NCBI RefSeq assembly: GCF_041734735.1
Contig: NC_134905.1
Coordinates: 8,578,374-8,642,373 of the forward strand
From: Babylonia areolata
Lineage: Eukaryota; Mollusca; Gastropoda; Neogastropoda; Buccinidae
DNA length: 64,000 nt
Reading direction: 5' to 3'
Shown one piece after another: positions 25,761-32,784 of this stretch (its first letter is position 1; every line of letters starts with the position of its first letter). The notes beneath the pieces are model-generated. The model was not told the origin of the DNA and did no database searches. It saw only the letters and a program-made list of their open reading frames with translations. A program made the position numbers and the translations under genes.

Positions 25761-26445
25761 ATGATGATATGGATACTTATATAATGCTATATCTCAGTGA
25801 AAACCAAGCTAAAAGCGCTTTACAAACTTGGGGTCTTTTGCTCAACAGGCTGCCAGCTGGGTAGAGCCGACTGACGGCTGACATTCAGCGCTCATCATTT
25901 GTTTCCTGTGTCATTGGATCAGATTTCAGGCACACACCCATACACAATCACACAGACATGTAACACTGTGTGTGTTGTTCAGGCACTAGCTGATCTGCAC
26001 ATATGTTGACATGGGACATCGGAAAAGTCTCCACCCTTTACCCACCAAGCACCGTTAACAAGATTGTAACTCGAGACCCTCAGCTTGAAAGTCCAATGCT
26101 TTAACCGGGTGTTTCACCCGACTGTGCATATATACATATATATATGTATATAGTGTGTGCATATATGTATTTAAATCTGTTTTGTATGGGGGAAGGGGAA
26201 GACAGCAAAACAAAACAAAACAATACAATACAGTAGATAAAAGAGCATTTTGGGTGGTGTGTGTGTCAGGCGCGGTGCGTGACGCCACAGGGTCCTTCCA
26301 GTGGGTGCTGGTCATCACGGCGCTGTGCTGCGTCATCGCCAGTCTGCTGCTGCTCTGCTACCCCCTCGTCCTCAGGCTTGAACCCCGTCGCCCCGCCAAG
26401 TTCGCCCTCCTGCCCCCTCCTGCACAGTCCACGCTTGTCACCTGA
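4198..26445 (+). CDS. SLC16 family monocarboxylate-transporter-like protein (7 coding exons, 662 aa)
   Basis: Join 4198-4261, 8199-8342, 15244-15387, 18527-18705, 21223-22386, 25525-25642, 26270-26445. All introns are GT-AG and all phases agree. The product is a 12-TM major-facilitator carrier expected in the plasma membrane; SLC16 members move lactate, pyruvate or other small substrates, and the substrate here cannot be read from sequence. Seen: the TM1 motif DRGWAW (12-17), the TM5 signature [16 protein letters not shown] (135-150), and D506/R510 in the TM8 GDLIGR motif, which are charged residues needed for transport in studied MCTs. The TM6-TM7 cytoplasmic loop is very long (about residues 197-450), rich in Ser, Thr, His and Asn. 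The C-terminal tail is short and Pro-rich. It resembles MCT9/12/14-type invertebrate proteins more than MCT1, but I do not assign an orthologue. Confidence 0.88.
4288..4566 (+). repeat. (TG)n-rich tract in intron 1
   Basis: Imperfect TG repeats with TATG and GCGC interruptions just downstream of the exon 1 donor. No coding content. Confidence 0.9.
4567..5040. other. Intron 1 sequence, nothing recognised
   Basis: Mostly unique sequence inside the first transporter intron, with a pyrimidine/C-rich patch near 4950-4985. No exon or repeat family was identified. Confidence 0.5.
5041..5098 (+). repeat. SINE family B, left part (split by a LINE)
   Basis: Contains the B-family tail block 'catacacgtaaaagcccact' that ends at 'cgtgtatat'. 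The rest of the same tail ('gggagttccagcccatgaac', 'gcagaagaagaa') resumes at about 7286. Together they make one SINE interrupted by the LINE at 5101-7285. Confidence 0.65.
5226..5270. repeat. Alternating CA/CG tract
   Basis: About 45 bp of uninterrupted alternating purine-pyrimidine with a CG-rich core, a composition known to favour left-handed DNA. It lies in the 3' region of the LINE. Confidence 0.85.
5417..7285 (-). pseudogene. LINE reverse transcriptase ORF, broken
   Basis: The longest open piece is 5706-6893 (395 codons). It reads through the RT palm: a '[17 protein letters not shown]' block, '[14 protein letters not shown]' (first catalytic Asp), '[11 protein letters not shown]', and 'FADDTQLY' (catalytic Asp pair; YADD is the common form). 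The N-terminal part (from about 7285 to 6749) and the C-terminal part (5417-5755, with '[12 protein letters not shown]' and '[11 protein letters not shown]') are in other frames, so at least two frameshifts separate them. It is an ordinary decayed LINE and is not part of the host transcript's coding sequence. Confidence 0.8.
7286..7336 (+). repeat. SINE family B, right part
   Basis: Carries the terminal block 'gggagttccagcccatgaac' followed by 'gcagaagaagaa', which continues the SINE interrupted at 5098. Confidence 0.6.
7440..8198 (+). repeat. Exon-2 acceptor echo array (with CCTTA pentamers)
   Basis: Nine tandem copies of a segment made of a (CCTTA)n stretch, the acceptor 'gtgggcag' and the first ~35 nt of exon 2 ('gttgctttgtgtcagtgttc'). 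Exon-like starts fall at 7532, 7611, 7697, 7783, 7849, 7915, 7986, 8052 and 8123; the real one is 8199. Unit length varies (63-86 bp) with the pentamer number. The first copy is longer and more diverged, keeping ~50 nt of exon-like sequence. Copies differ from the real exon by a shared T-to-G change in 'cagtTttc'. Long reading frames across this region are repeat artefacts. Confidence 0.9.
8199..8342 (+). CDS. SLC16-like transporter exon 2
   Basis: 144 nt, phase 1 to phase 1, residues 22-69. It encodes most of TM1, the first extracellular loop and TM2 (about 52-69). The acceptor 'gggcag' and donor 'g|gtaatg' are both embedded in tandem arrays that repeat them. The true exon is recognised because only this copy continues into '[15 protein letters not shown]' with the correct family spacing. 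Confidence 0.88.
8343..8890 (+). repeat. Exon-2 donor echo array, 62-bp unit
   Basis: Eight near-identical 62-bp units plus a diverged ninth. Each contains the last ~14 nt of exon 2 and its donor ('atgccttcatgggtaatggt'), then a GATGAT-rich intron segment. Copies of the donor fall at 8403, 8465, 8527, 8589, 8651, 8713, 8775 and 8837. High identity implies recent expansion or homogenisation. Confidence 0.92.
8891..9224. other. Intron 2 sequence, nothing firm
   Basis: Contains 'agagttcaaagcacttta' near 8950, a motif also seen near 19545 and reminiscent of LINE/SINE 3' ends, plus short CA and A-rich stretches. No gene. Confidence 0.4.
9225..9297 (-). repeat. SINE family A3 tail (split by a LINE)
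   Basis: Holds 'aggcctgatatggcccttt' and 'cagtcggctgcac', which also occur at 34050-34075. The rest of the same SINE continues at 13482-13722 beyond the LINE. Confidence 0.55.
9298..9310. repeat. Target-site duplication, left copy
   Basis: AGTAACAAGAAAC is found here and again at 13469-13481, exactly bracketing the LINE. A 13-bp perfect duplication is typical of target-primed reverse transcription. Confidence 0.8.
9355..10641 (-). pseudogene. LINE RNase H and C-terminal zinc-like domain
   Basis: From about 10180 down, the RNase H core is visible: a 'VYMDRSAEE' strand (Gly of the usual DGS is changed to R), '[11 protein letters not shown]' (catalytic Glu), 'IFTDSMSTL' (Asp) and '[18 protein letters not shown]' (final Asp). 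The extreme C-terminus (9355-9552, another frame) ends with '[18 protein letters not shown]', a C-x-C-x-H-C motif. The N-terminal part (10641-10300) is the RT thumb/linker. Confidence 0.8.
10520..11998 (-). pseudogene. LINE reverse transcriptase domain
   Basis: One open frame of 492 codons. RT motifs in order: '[17 protein letters not shown]', '[18 protein letters not shown]', '[13 protein letters not shown]' with the catalytic Asp, '[15 protein letters not shown]', then 'LHADDLAVW', in which the catalytic Asp pair is kept and the preceding residue is His rather than the usual Tyr/Phe. It belongs to the 4.16-kb LINE and is not host coding sequence. Confidence 0.88.
12102..13143 (-). pseudogene. 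LINE apurinic-type endonuclease domain
   Basis: The Met at 13143 starts a frame with '[15 protein letters not shown]' and 'CCIQETHL' (catalytic Glu). A frameshift near 12680 leads to the second half with '[11 protein letters not shown]' and 'GGSDHRPVI' (Asp/His of the SDH motif), which ends with a stop at about 12104. It belongs to the exonuclease-endonuclease-phosphatase fold used by LINEs to nick their target. Confidence 0.82.
13469..13481. repeat. Target-site duplication, right copy
   Basis: Second AGTAACAAGAAAC, adjoining the 5' end of the LINE. See the matching copy at 9298-9310. Confidence 0.8.
13482..13722 (-). repeat. SINE family A3 body and head
   Basis: Continues the SINE broken by the LINE. 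'ctacagaattttgccagg' and the terminal 'aggccaccgcaccactt' match the other A-family copies in reverse orientation. A poly-A-like run follows at 13706. Confidence 0.6.
13723..14117. other. Intron 2 sequence, nothing recognised
   Basis: No exon, no shared repeat. It contains a CT-rich patch (about 13832-13865) and a GTT trinucleotide run near 13940. Confidence 0.45.
14118..14325 (-). repeat. SINE family C copy
   Basis: Reverse copy of a tRNA-derived element with 'ttatggccatcatgtcagtg' at one end and 'gggcttcaaaccctcatcac' (B-box-like) at the other. The family is also seen at 29355-29615 (+), 30062-30350 (-), 43357-44045 (-, split), 49590-49705 (-) and 51464-51600 (-). Confidence 0.7.
14326..14715 (+). 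repeat. SINE family B, full-length copy
   Basis: About 390 bp. The tRNA-like head has 'gggcacaatagccaaacag' (A-box region) and 'gggttccgggttcgaatcac' (B box). The body has 'gcctgaaccccttagtgtg' and 'acacgtaaagcccactcgtg', and the end is 'cgcagaagaagaag'. This is the best-preserved B copy in the window. It abuts the family C SINE on its left. Confidence 0.8.
14785..14825 (+). repeat. Echo of the exon 3 acceptor and exon start
   Basis: 'ttttcccag' followed by 'ccccagtgtgcatcatgttg' matches the true exon 3 start ('ccccggtgtgcatcatgctg' at 15244) at about 28 of 31 positions, then breaks off into ATC repeats. It is an intact AG acceptor about 450 bp upstream of the real one. Confidence 0.8.
14826..15230. 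repeat. ATC/AAT trinucleotide repeat block
   Basis: Long imperfect (ATC)n, (GAT)n and (AAT)n runs between the exon 3 echo and exon 3. Polar reading frames here are artefacts. Confidence 0.9.
15244..15387 (+). CDS. SLC16-like transporter exon 3
   Basis: 144 nt, phase 1 to 1, residues 70-117. It encodes the TM2/TM3 turn and TM3-TM4, including '[19 protein letters not shown]' where the Arg-Lys turn is typical of the MFS. Acceptor 'tttctttccag', donor 'g|gtcagt'. Confidence 0.88.
15585..16590 (+). repeat. ~30-bp minisatellite in intron 3
   Basis: About 33 variable units of the type 'tccattacagaccagttgtc' plus (TG)n, with unit length varying with TG number. A run of pure TG sits at about 16505-16560. 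Each unit contains 'ttacag', an acceptor-like trinucleotide context. The array is interrupted by a LINE at 16591 and resumes at 17651. Confidence 0.92.
16591..17650 (-). mobile_element. LINE fragment (RNase H end), I-like, inserted in the minisatellite
   Basis: 5'-truncated relative of the LINE at 9311-13468. Minus-strand pieces: '[16 protein letters not shown]' (RNase H first Asp), '[14 protein letters not shown]' and '[18 protein letters not shown]', then the C-terminal '[18 protein letters not shown]' with a stop at 16626. It needs about three frames, so it is older than the first copy. Both sides are the 30-bp minisatellite, and 'tgtgtgtgtcc' at each junction could be the target-site duplication. 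Confidence 0.82.
17651..17692 (+). repeat. Residual unit of the intron 3 minisatellite
   Basis: 'tgtgtgtccattacagacta' shows the array continuing past the LINE insertion; only about 1.5 units remain on this side. Confidence 0.8.
17979..18030 (+). repeat. First echo of the exon 4 acceptor
   Basis: 'ttttccaccag' then 'gtataggcagtgctttatgt'. The first 10 nt equal the start of exon 4 (18527), after which the copy diverges. The second echo is at 18400-18470. Confidence 0.75.
18400..18526 (+). repeat. Second echo of the exon 4 acceptor, tandem with the real one
   Basis: 'ttttttacag' plus 'gtataggcaatgctttatgt' at 18442 shares 20 nt with the first echo. The preceding 'ctcatacacatctttttttt' pyrimidine tract is also repeated just before exon 4 ('ctcctacacttctttttttt'). 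Confidence 0.78.
18527..18705 (+). CDS. SLC16-like transporter exon 4
   Basis: 179 nt, phase 1 to 0, residues 118-177. Contains the second MCT signature [16 protein letters not shown] (residues 135-150) at TM5 and the start of TM6. Acceptor 'tttttaccag', donor 'atg|gtgtgt'. Confidence 0.9.
18808..19199 (-). repeat. SINE family A1 copy
   Basis: Full-length reverse copy. On the plus strand it reads from 'tctcaaggaggcctcactgc' (tail) to 'attctgccaccttcctcc' (complement of the head). Confidence 0.8.
19200..20060. other. Intron 4 sequence with TG-rich repeats
   Basis: Includes a 'gtgtgttggtgtgaatgt' direct repeat (19630-19690), TG/GA microsatellites to about 19810 and A-rich stretches. No exon. 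Confidence 0.5.
20061..20196 (+). repeat. First echo of the intron segment before exon 5
   Basis: Shares 'tgaataaaacaag', 'gtgtgacagggtg' and 'tatcttgacgcatggctgtt' with the sequence immediately before exon 5 (21143-21222). It stops just before the acceptor AG and is followed directly by a SINE A1. Confidence 0.75.
20197..20583 (+). repeat. SINE family A1 copy
   Basis: Full-length, head 'agatggcggaatggaaagt', tail 'gatgcctccctgagaaactg'. It sits between two echoes of the exon 5 upstream segment. Confidence 0.8.
20605..20706 (+). repeat. Second, shorter echo of the segment before exon 5
   Basis: Has 'ctgaatgaaacaagtaaaag' and 'aagtgtgacag', aligned with 20118-20165 and 21155-21190, but loses the 'cttgacgcatgg' part. 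Confidence 0.6.
20735..21135 (-). repeat. SINE family A2 copy
   Basis: Reverse copy. It begins 'acagcagatatatctgtgtg', passes 'tacagatttttgccagaaac' and ends near 'actgggccaacagttcacta'. A T-rich run has expanded inside. Confidence 0.7.
21223..22386 (+). CDS. SLC16-like transporter exon 5 (TM6, long loop, TM7-TM10)
   Basis: 1164 nt, phase 0 to 0, residues 178-565. It finishes TM6 ('[20 protein letters not shown]'), encodes the whole ~250-residue cytoplasmic loop with many Ser/Thr/His/Asn and acidic clusters, then TM7 onward from about residue 452 ('[18 protein letters not shown]'). D506 and R510 in 'GDLIGR' are the charged TM8 pair. Acceptor 'gctgttccag', donor 'cag|gtgagt'. Confidence 0.92.
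22485..22737 (+). repeat. 30-bp minisatellite in intron 5
   Basis: About eight units of 'gtgtggctgagtgttggtgg' plus 'tcattttcag'. The 30-bp period keeps frame, so 10-residue repeats open on both strands; these are not genes. It starts about 100 bp after the exon 5 donor. Confidence 0.92.
22848..23196 (+). repeat. SINE family B copy
   Basis: Head 'tgctgtggccagatggttta', B-box region 'agttagaatcccgtg', body 'tgtctgaggcccctttgtgt', end 'catagaagaagaag'. Confidence 0.75.
23197..23861. other. Intron 5 sequence, nothing recognised
   Basis: AT-rich, no exon-like segment and no match to the other repeat families in this window. Confidence 0.45.
23862..24910. repeat. C-rich minisatellite/microsatellite, ~30-bp unit
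   Basis: Units of the type 'cacactgacaccctcccccc' plus 'accacctaga' with variable C and CA lengths, turning into pure (CA)n at 24840-24905. Gly/Val/Cys-rich minus-strand reading frames up to 244 codons are produced by the repeat. Confidence 0.93.
25165..25318. repeat. C-rich tract, (CA)n and poly-C/poly-T run
   Basis: Includes an uninterrupted run of about 24 C (25266-25289) followed by a T run, ahead of exon 6. Confidence 0.85.
25525..25642 (+). CDS. SLC16-like transporter exon 6
   Basis: 118 nt, phase 0 to 1, residues 566-604, encoding the end of TM10 and TM11 ('[20 protein letters not shown]', with the Gly-rich face usual in MFS TM11). Acceptor 'tgtccccag', donor 'g|gtaagg'. Confidence 0.9.
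25643..25880 (+). repeat. (TG)n and LINE-tail-like motif
   Basis: TG and ATG microsatellites, then 'ggatacttatataatgc' with 'aagcgctttacaaac' (25770-25830), a motif also found at the 3' end of the LINE at 5101. Confidence 0.5.
25910..26130 (-). repeat. SINE family B copy
   Basis: Reverse copy with 'gcacatatgttgacatggga', 'ctccaccctttacccacca' and 'aacaagattgtaactcgaga' (complement of the B box). It is truncated at its 3' part. Confidence 0.7.
26270..26445 (+). CDS. SLC16-like transporter exon 7 (terminal)
   Basis: 176 nt from phase 1 to the TGA at 26443-26445, residues 605-662. It encodes '[12 protein letters not shown]' (loop after TM11), TM12 (about 616-635, '[17 protein letters not shown]') and a Pro/Arg-rich tail of ~25 residues. 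Acceptor 'gtgtgtcag'. No classical PDZ-binding end is obvious (last residues STLVT). Confidence 0.9.
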
Positions 26446-26680
26446 TGTGCTGGCACTGTTGCAGGGTGGGGTCGCTAAACTTGGGAAGTGGGTGTGGGGC
26501 ATTGTTGTGTGATGGTAGTGGTGGTGGTGGTGGTGGGTGGGTGGGGTGGGATGGGGTGGGGTGTGTGTGTGTGTTTACACATATTTGGAGGTGATGATCA
26601 TGATGATAATGACAATGATGTGTGTGTGTGAGAGAGATCTTCAGTTTAACATCTATTCACCAAAAGTGTTATTAGACGGA

Positions 26681-26711
<31 letters not shown>

Positions 26712-27613
26712 GTACAATTTTGGAGGTGATGATGATGATGATAATGATGATGATGATGATGTGTGTGTGTGTGCGTGTGTGTGTTAAAATAATGTGTATA
26801 AACCGTTGGCAAAATTGGTGTAAAAATGTATTGGGTAGAATCTGATTGCATAAATCTTGGTATTTTTGAATCATCAAACAGATGAATAGCATGGGTGGGA
26901 GTATTTGTATTATTGTACGGATTTCTGTATTTGCATTTTGGCATTTTTTCCCCCAATTGATTTGTTTCAGTATCAGTGTAATGGGGAGTGGTCGTGCTGT
27001 GGCAGAATGGCAGGACAAGAGGAGGGTTTGTAGTTTGAGGAAAAAAAGGTGATGGTCAACAGGTAGAAAAGACACAGGAGTCACGTATAATTGGACAGAT
27101 GTTGTTTATTCTGTTTTAGTGAGCAGGTGCAAACTGCACATGTACAGAGAAACTGGAAAGTACAATGTTGACTGGAAGCAATGTTAACTTGAAACAAAAC
27201 CCTGAAATCAAACAATTGTGACTAATAAGTATCTGTTACACAGTTCACAATCTGGCTCCATTTACAGTTAAACTGCCCCGTTTTAGATTGACAGATTCAC
27301 TTAAAGACCATTCAGTCAAAAAGTGTGCAAAATTAATAATGTAAGTTCACTTTAAAGGAATGTTACCAATAAAACCATTCAGAACGTTCTATTGGCTTGA
27401 TGGCAATTGTTTGTAAAACACAAATCAATTTTGGTTATTCTGAAAACTAAATGTAGCTGTAATCAAATTCAAACTTACTACAGTTCAGTTTCAGATCTAT
27501 TTTTAGTGAAAATGAATAAACCATTCAAAAAATACAATGTGTCCCTAATCCTTACAATAAACTGAACAACACGAGGCAATGTCCACAGTTTTCTCTCACA
27601 TAGACACACAGAT
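26446..27613. other. 3' flank/UTR of the transporter, no further gene
   Basis: GGT-rich and TG/ATG microsatellites up to 26790, then unique AT-rich sequence. The 3'UTR end cannot be placed; I see no polyadenylation signal that stands out. Confidence 0.45.
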
Positions 27614-27694
27614 GCCTGGGGAAAGCTAAACCGACTGTCTGAAGATGCAGAGAAAACGGGTCTCAAAATTAACACCAGGAAGACAGAGCTCATG
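27614..27694 (+). mobile_element. Small LINE reverse-transcriptase scrap
   Basis: 27 codons read 'AWGKLNRLSEDAEKTGLK' and end 'INTRKTELM', the stretch that follows the catalytic loop in RTE-like RTs. Nothing on either side extends it. Confidence 0.55.
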
Positions 27695-27734
27695 AGAGAA
27701 AAAGCACAGAGGAAGACAAGACGAGACAAAAGCA

Positions 27735-28600
27735 CAGAGGAAGACAAGACAAGACAAAGTCTTTATTTCCAGGATAATAGATAAGCACTGGTGTGCTTTT
27801 TTTTTATCCAGTCCCCGCCCTGAATAGGGTCTTCACTACACAATATTTAATAAAATGAAATCATGATGTTAGTAGAGATACATAACAGAGGAAAAAATAA
27901 TACATAAATCAAAACAAAACAAAAACAACAACAACACACACTCACACGCACGCACGCACGCGCACACACACATGGCATACAGGCACTAGCATGGTGTTAG
28001 TAAAATGCATAGGGAAAAAAAATGAACAAAATGAAAGAAACAAACACACTCAACACACACCACACTACACCTCAGAATGGGGGATAGAGGGTGAGGAAGG
28101 TCTCAGTCAACCATACACATTTGACAAACAGTATCAATAAAATGAACGATTTAGATTACACATTATGGCATAAGGTGGGAAGGGCAATGTTTTTTGAAGG
28201 TGGTTGGGCAACGGTGTTGTTTAATTGTTTCTGGGAGTGAGTTCCATAGGGTGGCGCCTGAGTAAACCAGACTGGATTTGAACAAGTCAATTCTTGGAAT
28301 TGGGATATGGACTTTGGGGGGATTTCTTGATGAATTTACAAAAAAAAAATTCTATTAATGTTGGTGGTCATAATCTTTTGCATCATGATTCCTTTATTGT
28401 GCTTTAATCTACGGATTAGTGGGAGAATATTCGCTTGTTTATAGTCTAAGTCTAAAAGGGTAGTCTTTTTAAGGAGTACCAGCTTGAGCCCCCGTTTATG
28501 AAGATTCTGAGTACCAGCTTGAGCCCCCGTTTATGAAGATTCTGAGTACCAGCTTGAGCCCCCGTTTATGAAGGTTCTGTAATGGCTTCAAGAAGAGATG
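27735..28600 (-). mobile_element. LINE 3'-end fragment
   Basis: Minus-strand translation gives 'HKRGLKLVLLKKTTLLDLDY', 'ILPLIRRLKHNKGIMMQKI' and 'YSGATLWNSLPETIKQ', the C-terminal block common to CR1/L2 and related LINEs. The 3' end has repeated 'agacaagac' units near 27717-27760. A CA-rich stretch (27930-27975) lies in its 3'UTR. Confidence 0.7.
28470..28590. repeat. 41-bp tandem triplication within the LINE fragment
   Basis: 'gagtaccagcttgagccccc' plus 'gtttatgaagattct' occurs three times in a row, expanding the LINE coding region. Confidence 0.9.
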
Positions 28601-29354
28601 AAGGCAGCCGGATGGACATGGGCTTGGCTGAAGAGGACAGCCCAAAACTGAGTCTGCCGGAGGAGTGCTGTTGCAGCCCAATCCTCCACAAGGAGTCAAG
28701 AGGCATAAGTCAAGTAAGTCAGTAAGCTTTTCCAACACAAGGTAATTAACAGAAGAACATAGTATCTTCTCAGTGTCACAAAGGTAGTTACTGAAAAAGT
28801 GAACTGGTCCACAGAAGTGCAAAGGCACAACTGGCCACTTCAGAACAGAGATGTGGTCACCAGAAAATCAGTGAGGCACAACTGACAAGGTCAAAGTTCA
28901 CAAGACATTTAACTCCAAAAGATCCAGACTAAACAGGCTAACTACTTCAAAACTTTTTTTTTCTTAAAACAGTGTGGGATTTACACCTCTTTGCTAACAT
29001 TGTACTGATGAAAATGCCTACTAATGATAAGCAACTGGTAACTAAGAACACTTAAAAATGATAACACTTTAACTCTTTTCTGTATCGTGATAACTTTTCT
29101 AAATAATTTTTTTTCCTCTTATTTCAACTCTGCTACATACAAGTTTAAGCCTGCCACATACTTGATTACCAACTGTGCTACATACTTCAGTTTTAAGCCT
29201 GCTACATACTTAATGTTTGAATCTGCTACATTAAGACATGCACTTCAGTTTAAGCATTCCCTGGACCCCACACTCAGACTTTTCATTGTTGCAAAAATGA
29301 GCCACACCCACCTGTGAAATTGGTGTGTTGGGGGTGGGGGGGGGGGGGTTGGGG
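28601..29354. other. No gene recognised
   Basis: Contains loosely repeated 'tgctacatac' motifs (29128-29230) and a G-run at 29331-29360. No coding evidence. Confidence 0.45.
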
Positions 29355-29615
29355 GGGGCATGGCGAAATAGTCTGGTGTTGGACTTATGATCCAGTGATC
29401 AGGGTTTGAAGTCCTGTTTTGCTGTGGTGTTGTGTCCTTGGGAAAGGCACTTCACTCTGATTTTTGTCACTAACTTTGGTTGGGGAAGGTTAAAGCGTCG
29501 GAAAGAGAGGACGGGATCCAGCCAACCTTATGCTGAGCCCAAGACACAGTGGATATGAACTCACTTCTCCTTTGGCTGTAAAAGGCTATGGCCGGGCTTT
29601 AACCTTTTGGGGAAG
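29355..29615 (+). repeat. SINE family C copy
   Basis: Forward copy. tRNA-like head 'catggcgaaatagtctggtg' with B-box-like 'agggtttgaagtcctg', then 'ttgggaaaggcacttcactc', and end 'gtaaaaggctatgg'. Confidence 0.72.
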
Positions 29616-29827
29616 GAACACATGGTCATTTCCTATTTTGGTATCCAAATTCAGGGACCAGTTTTGATTAATTGCAATCTTGTGCATTGTTGAAATGATA
29701 TGAGCGTTAGTAAATGATGTGACCCACGTACTGTAGTTTTTTTTACTAAATTTTGGAGTGGAGAGGGGGTTATTGAACTTCATTTTGAAATAGATTCAGT
29801 CGCTACACTAACTCCGTCTGATGGGTA

Positions 29828-30041
29828 GATGGACACAATAGCTGAGTGGTTAAAGTGTTGGATTTTCAATCTAAAGGTCCCGGTTCCCCCCTCCTCGCCA
29901 TCCTCTTCTCTATCCCTATCCTCTTTTCCTGAAAATGGTGTATGACTGGCTACGTGGCAAAGGTAAAAATGGTCATACATGTAAAAGCCCACATGTGTAC
30001 ACGAGTGAACGTGGGAGCTGCAGCCCATGAAGGAAGAGGAG
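29828..30041 (+). repeat. SINE family B copy, internally deleted
   Basis: Head 'gacacaatagctgagtggtt' and 'ggattttcaatctaaaggtc', then a jump to 'ggtcatacatgtaaaagccc' and 'gggagctgcagcccatgaag'. Confidence 0.7.
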
Positions 30042-30061
30042 TGGGAGGTGTAGTGGTTATA

Positions 30062-30350
30062 AAAAGTTAAGGGTCCCATAGCCTTTGATGGCCATTGGAG
30101 CAGTGAATTCATATCCACTGTGTCTAGAGCTTGGCACAGGAAGGTGGGGCCCAGTCCTCTCCTTCCACCGTTTTAACCGTCCCTGACCAAGTCAGGTCCC
30201 CATTCACGCCTTGCTAGTGGGAGGACAATCGGAGTGAAGTGCTTTTCCAATGGAGAGGGGAGTGATCCAGGACCATATCTGGGACTTTAACCTGTGAACG
30301 CTTGCTTCCTAGCTGGGCCCATTACCACTTGGCCACTGTTTCACCTTAAC
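30062..30350 (-). repeat. SINE family C, full-length copy
   Basis: Reverse copy from 'ttaagggtcccatagccttt' to 'ccacttggccactgtttcac'. Best reference for the family in this window. Confidence 0.75.
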
Positions 30351-31081
30351 GTTGATGTACGTCGTATGGTGTGATGATGTGATGAGTGAATGGACGTCTA
30401 GGATTCATTGCTGAGAATACCATGTGTTGCACAAAAATGAAATCGTGACATAAGTCCCTCTTATAGTGAGTCACTGAGAAAAAGGCTGGACATACTGCAC
30501 ATGGAAATCCATCATGTTTTGATTTGTGAGTGGGTGTGGTGATGTGTTAACAAATGAATTTGTGTAGGCAGGAAAATGAATTGTCATTTTAAACCTGAAC
30601 GCATAACATATATAGAGAAAAAAAAGTACAAATAAGGTAATAAATTGTCTGAATGAAAAAGACAAAAAAAATTTTATGGTAATGTACTTAATTCTCATAC
30701 AAGATATAAAAGATATAACATGTCTTAATTTTGAAAGAAGACCTGAGAAACAACATGTTGATATACTTATATGTGTTTATGAATGTTGTAAATCATGGTA
30801 TACATTTTTAATTCTTAGATGATATGTAATATGTATGAGTGAGCATGTGTGTCCGGAAAAGAATGATTGGGTACTTGTCTAAATCATCTTTTACTGAATA
30901 GACAATAAACCAGTGAGAAGAAGACAAAGAAGAAGAGGAAGAAGAAGAGTATAATATAAAGTAGTATTGATGTCATGTGTGTAGTATTATTTGCTGTTGA
31001 GTATTATTACATATGTTGTCTTGGTTTCTCGATCTGCACTTTACAGATATATACAGATGTATATGTATGTATATAATTATG

Positions 31082-31134
<53 letters not shown>

Positions 31135-31516
31135 TTTGCTCTGGAGTGACATTGTTACTACGAGTTCAGTTCTTACACACCTCAATTGATGTGGCATGAC
31201 CTTTTACCTTTGTTGCATACTGTTCCCAAGGTTACTGTTGAAAGACTGACAGTGCGGTTTTGTTGCTGTTGTTGTTTATTTATAGCTTTACCTCATTATT
31301 TGCTGTCCATAAAATCTTATTTTCAGGGTGACTCTTGAAAGTCCATTTCTGGAACATTTGTGGGTGTGTTTTCCTTGTTATTTCTTAATGGGTATCTCGA
31401 TTTCTTTGCTGTTATTGAAATCTTATTTTCATGTTGACACTTGAAACCTAACTTCTAGAACAATTTTTGCTTTTTAATAGAATGGTAGGAAGAGAAAATT
31501 GAGAAAGAATATCTAC

Positions 31517-31548
<32 letters not shown>

Positions 31549-32032
31549 TGTGTGTGTGTGTACATTGTATGACCCAGAAAAAGAAGTTTTCTTGTGATAT
31601 TTTTTATTCTGGAATGAAAACATACTTGTTCCCGTTTGGACCATTGCCTTAAAAGAAAATGGGAGGGAAAAAATGTTTTCCTTTTATTTTGGACAAGTTT
31701 TGTGTAGTTTGTAAATTTGTTCATCAAATCAGCCAGCTTTTTTAGGACTTGTTTGAAGGATATATGTAACCATGACATCCTATGATATATAAAATTTTAA
31801 GCTTTTACATTGGTAAATCCAGAATCATGTACATTATGAAATTTTACCAAAATTTAACCCAGAAAAAATATAATGTGTATATTGTGAACAATAGAAATGG
31901 CCCAATATAGTTTAACCATTTCCTTAAAAATATATATACATATATATCTATCTCTGTATTTTTTAGTCATTTATACAGCATTACATGACTTTTTAATTGG
32001 AGTATAAAATGAATGTGAAAACCTTTCTTTAG
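30351..32032. other. AT-rich intergenic sequence
   Basis: Unique, with TA/GA microsatellites at 31080-31132 and 31522-31560. No exon or known repeat was recognised. Confidence 0.5.
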
Positions 32033-32275
32033 CTGTGCTTTGCCATGGACACATTTATTTATGTTAACATCTTGTATCAGTGATACTCTGTATTCGTTCT
32101 TACGGTGAGAATGTTTTCCCATAGACACATTTTTTATCCGGGCATCTTGTATTAGCAGTACTTTGCATTAATTCTTACGGTGGGGATGTTTTCCCATAGA
32201 CACTCATTTTTTATCTTGGGATCTTGTATCAGTGATACATTGCATTAATTCTTACTGTGGGGATTCCAGGGCCTC
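32033..32275. repeat. Three diverged ~85-bp direct repeats
   Basis: Each unit holds 'cccatagacac', 'atcttgtatcagtgatac' and 'attcttacggtgggga' with substitutions. Confidence 0.75.
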
Positions 32276-32784
32276 TTCGTTGTCAATAGAATCCACATCT
32301 TCTGAAAACTGGTGCTGGAAATTTCCTCTCCTTTCTGCAACTTTCTTTGTTTCTGTCTTTTCCTTTTTTTGTCCTGTTGTCTCTTCCCCTTTTTCTTTTC
32401 TGCCTTGCTGATCCATTCACCTTGTACCAGAAAGTTTTGATTGTTTTACATAATTGGGCATTCTTAATATGATGCTGTTGTTTTCTTGCCCAGGATGTGT
32501 GAGTAGTCTGTTGACTTTTTTTTTCTTTTTTTTGTTTGCATTTTGTATTCCTACTTTTATCTGTAATTTTGTGTTCTGTGTATAATTGTTTGTGTTCACG
32601 TTTTAAAAATAAAAATTGTGATAAAGAATTGACAGAACGGTCCAAGTTAAAGGCATGTCACAGGTTTATGTGCATGAATGTGACTGTAACTGAGCCCATA
32701 TGTTGGCTTATATCACACATTGACGTAAGTTTACAGTTGGTCCAACAGCAAAGCCGTAGCTGTATGATCAATGGTTTCTCCATT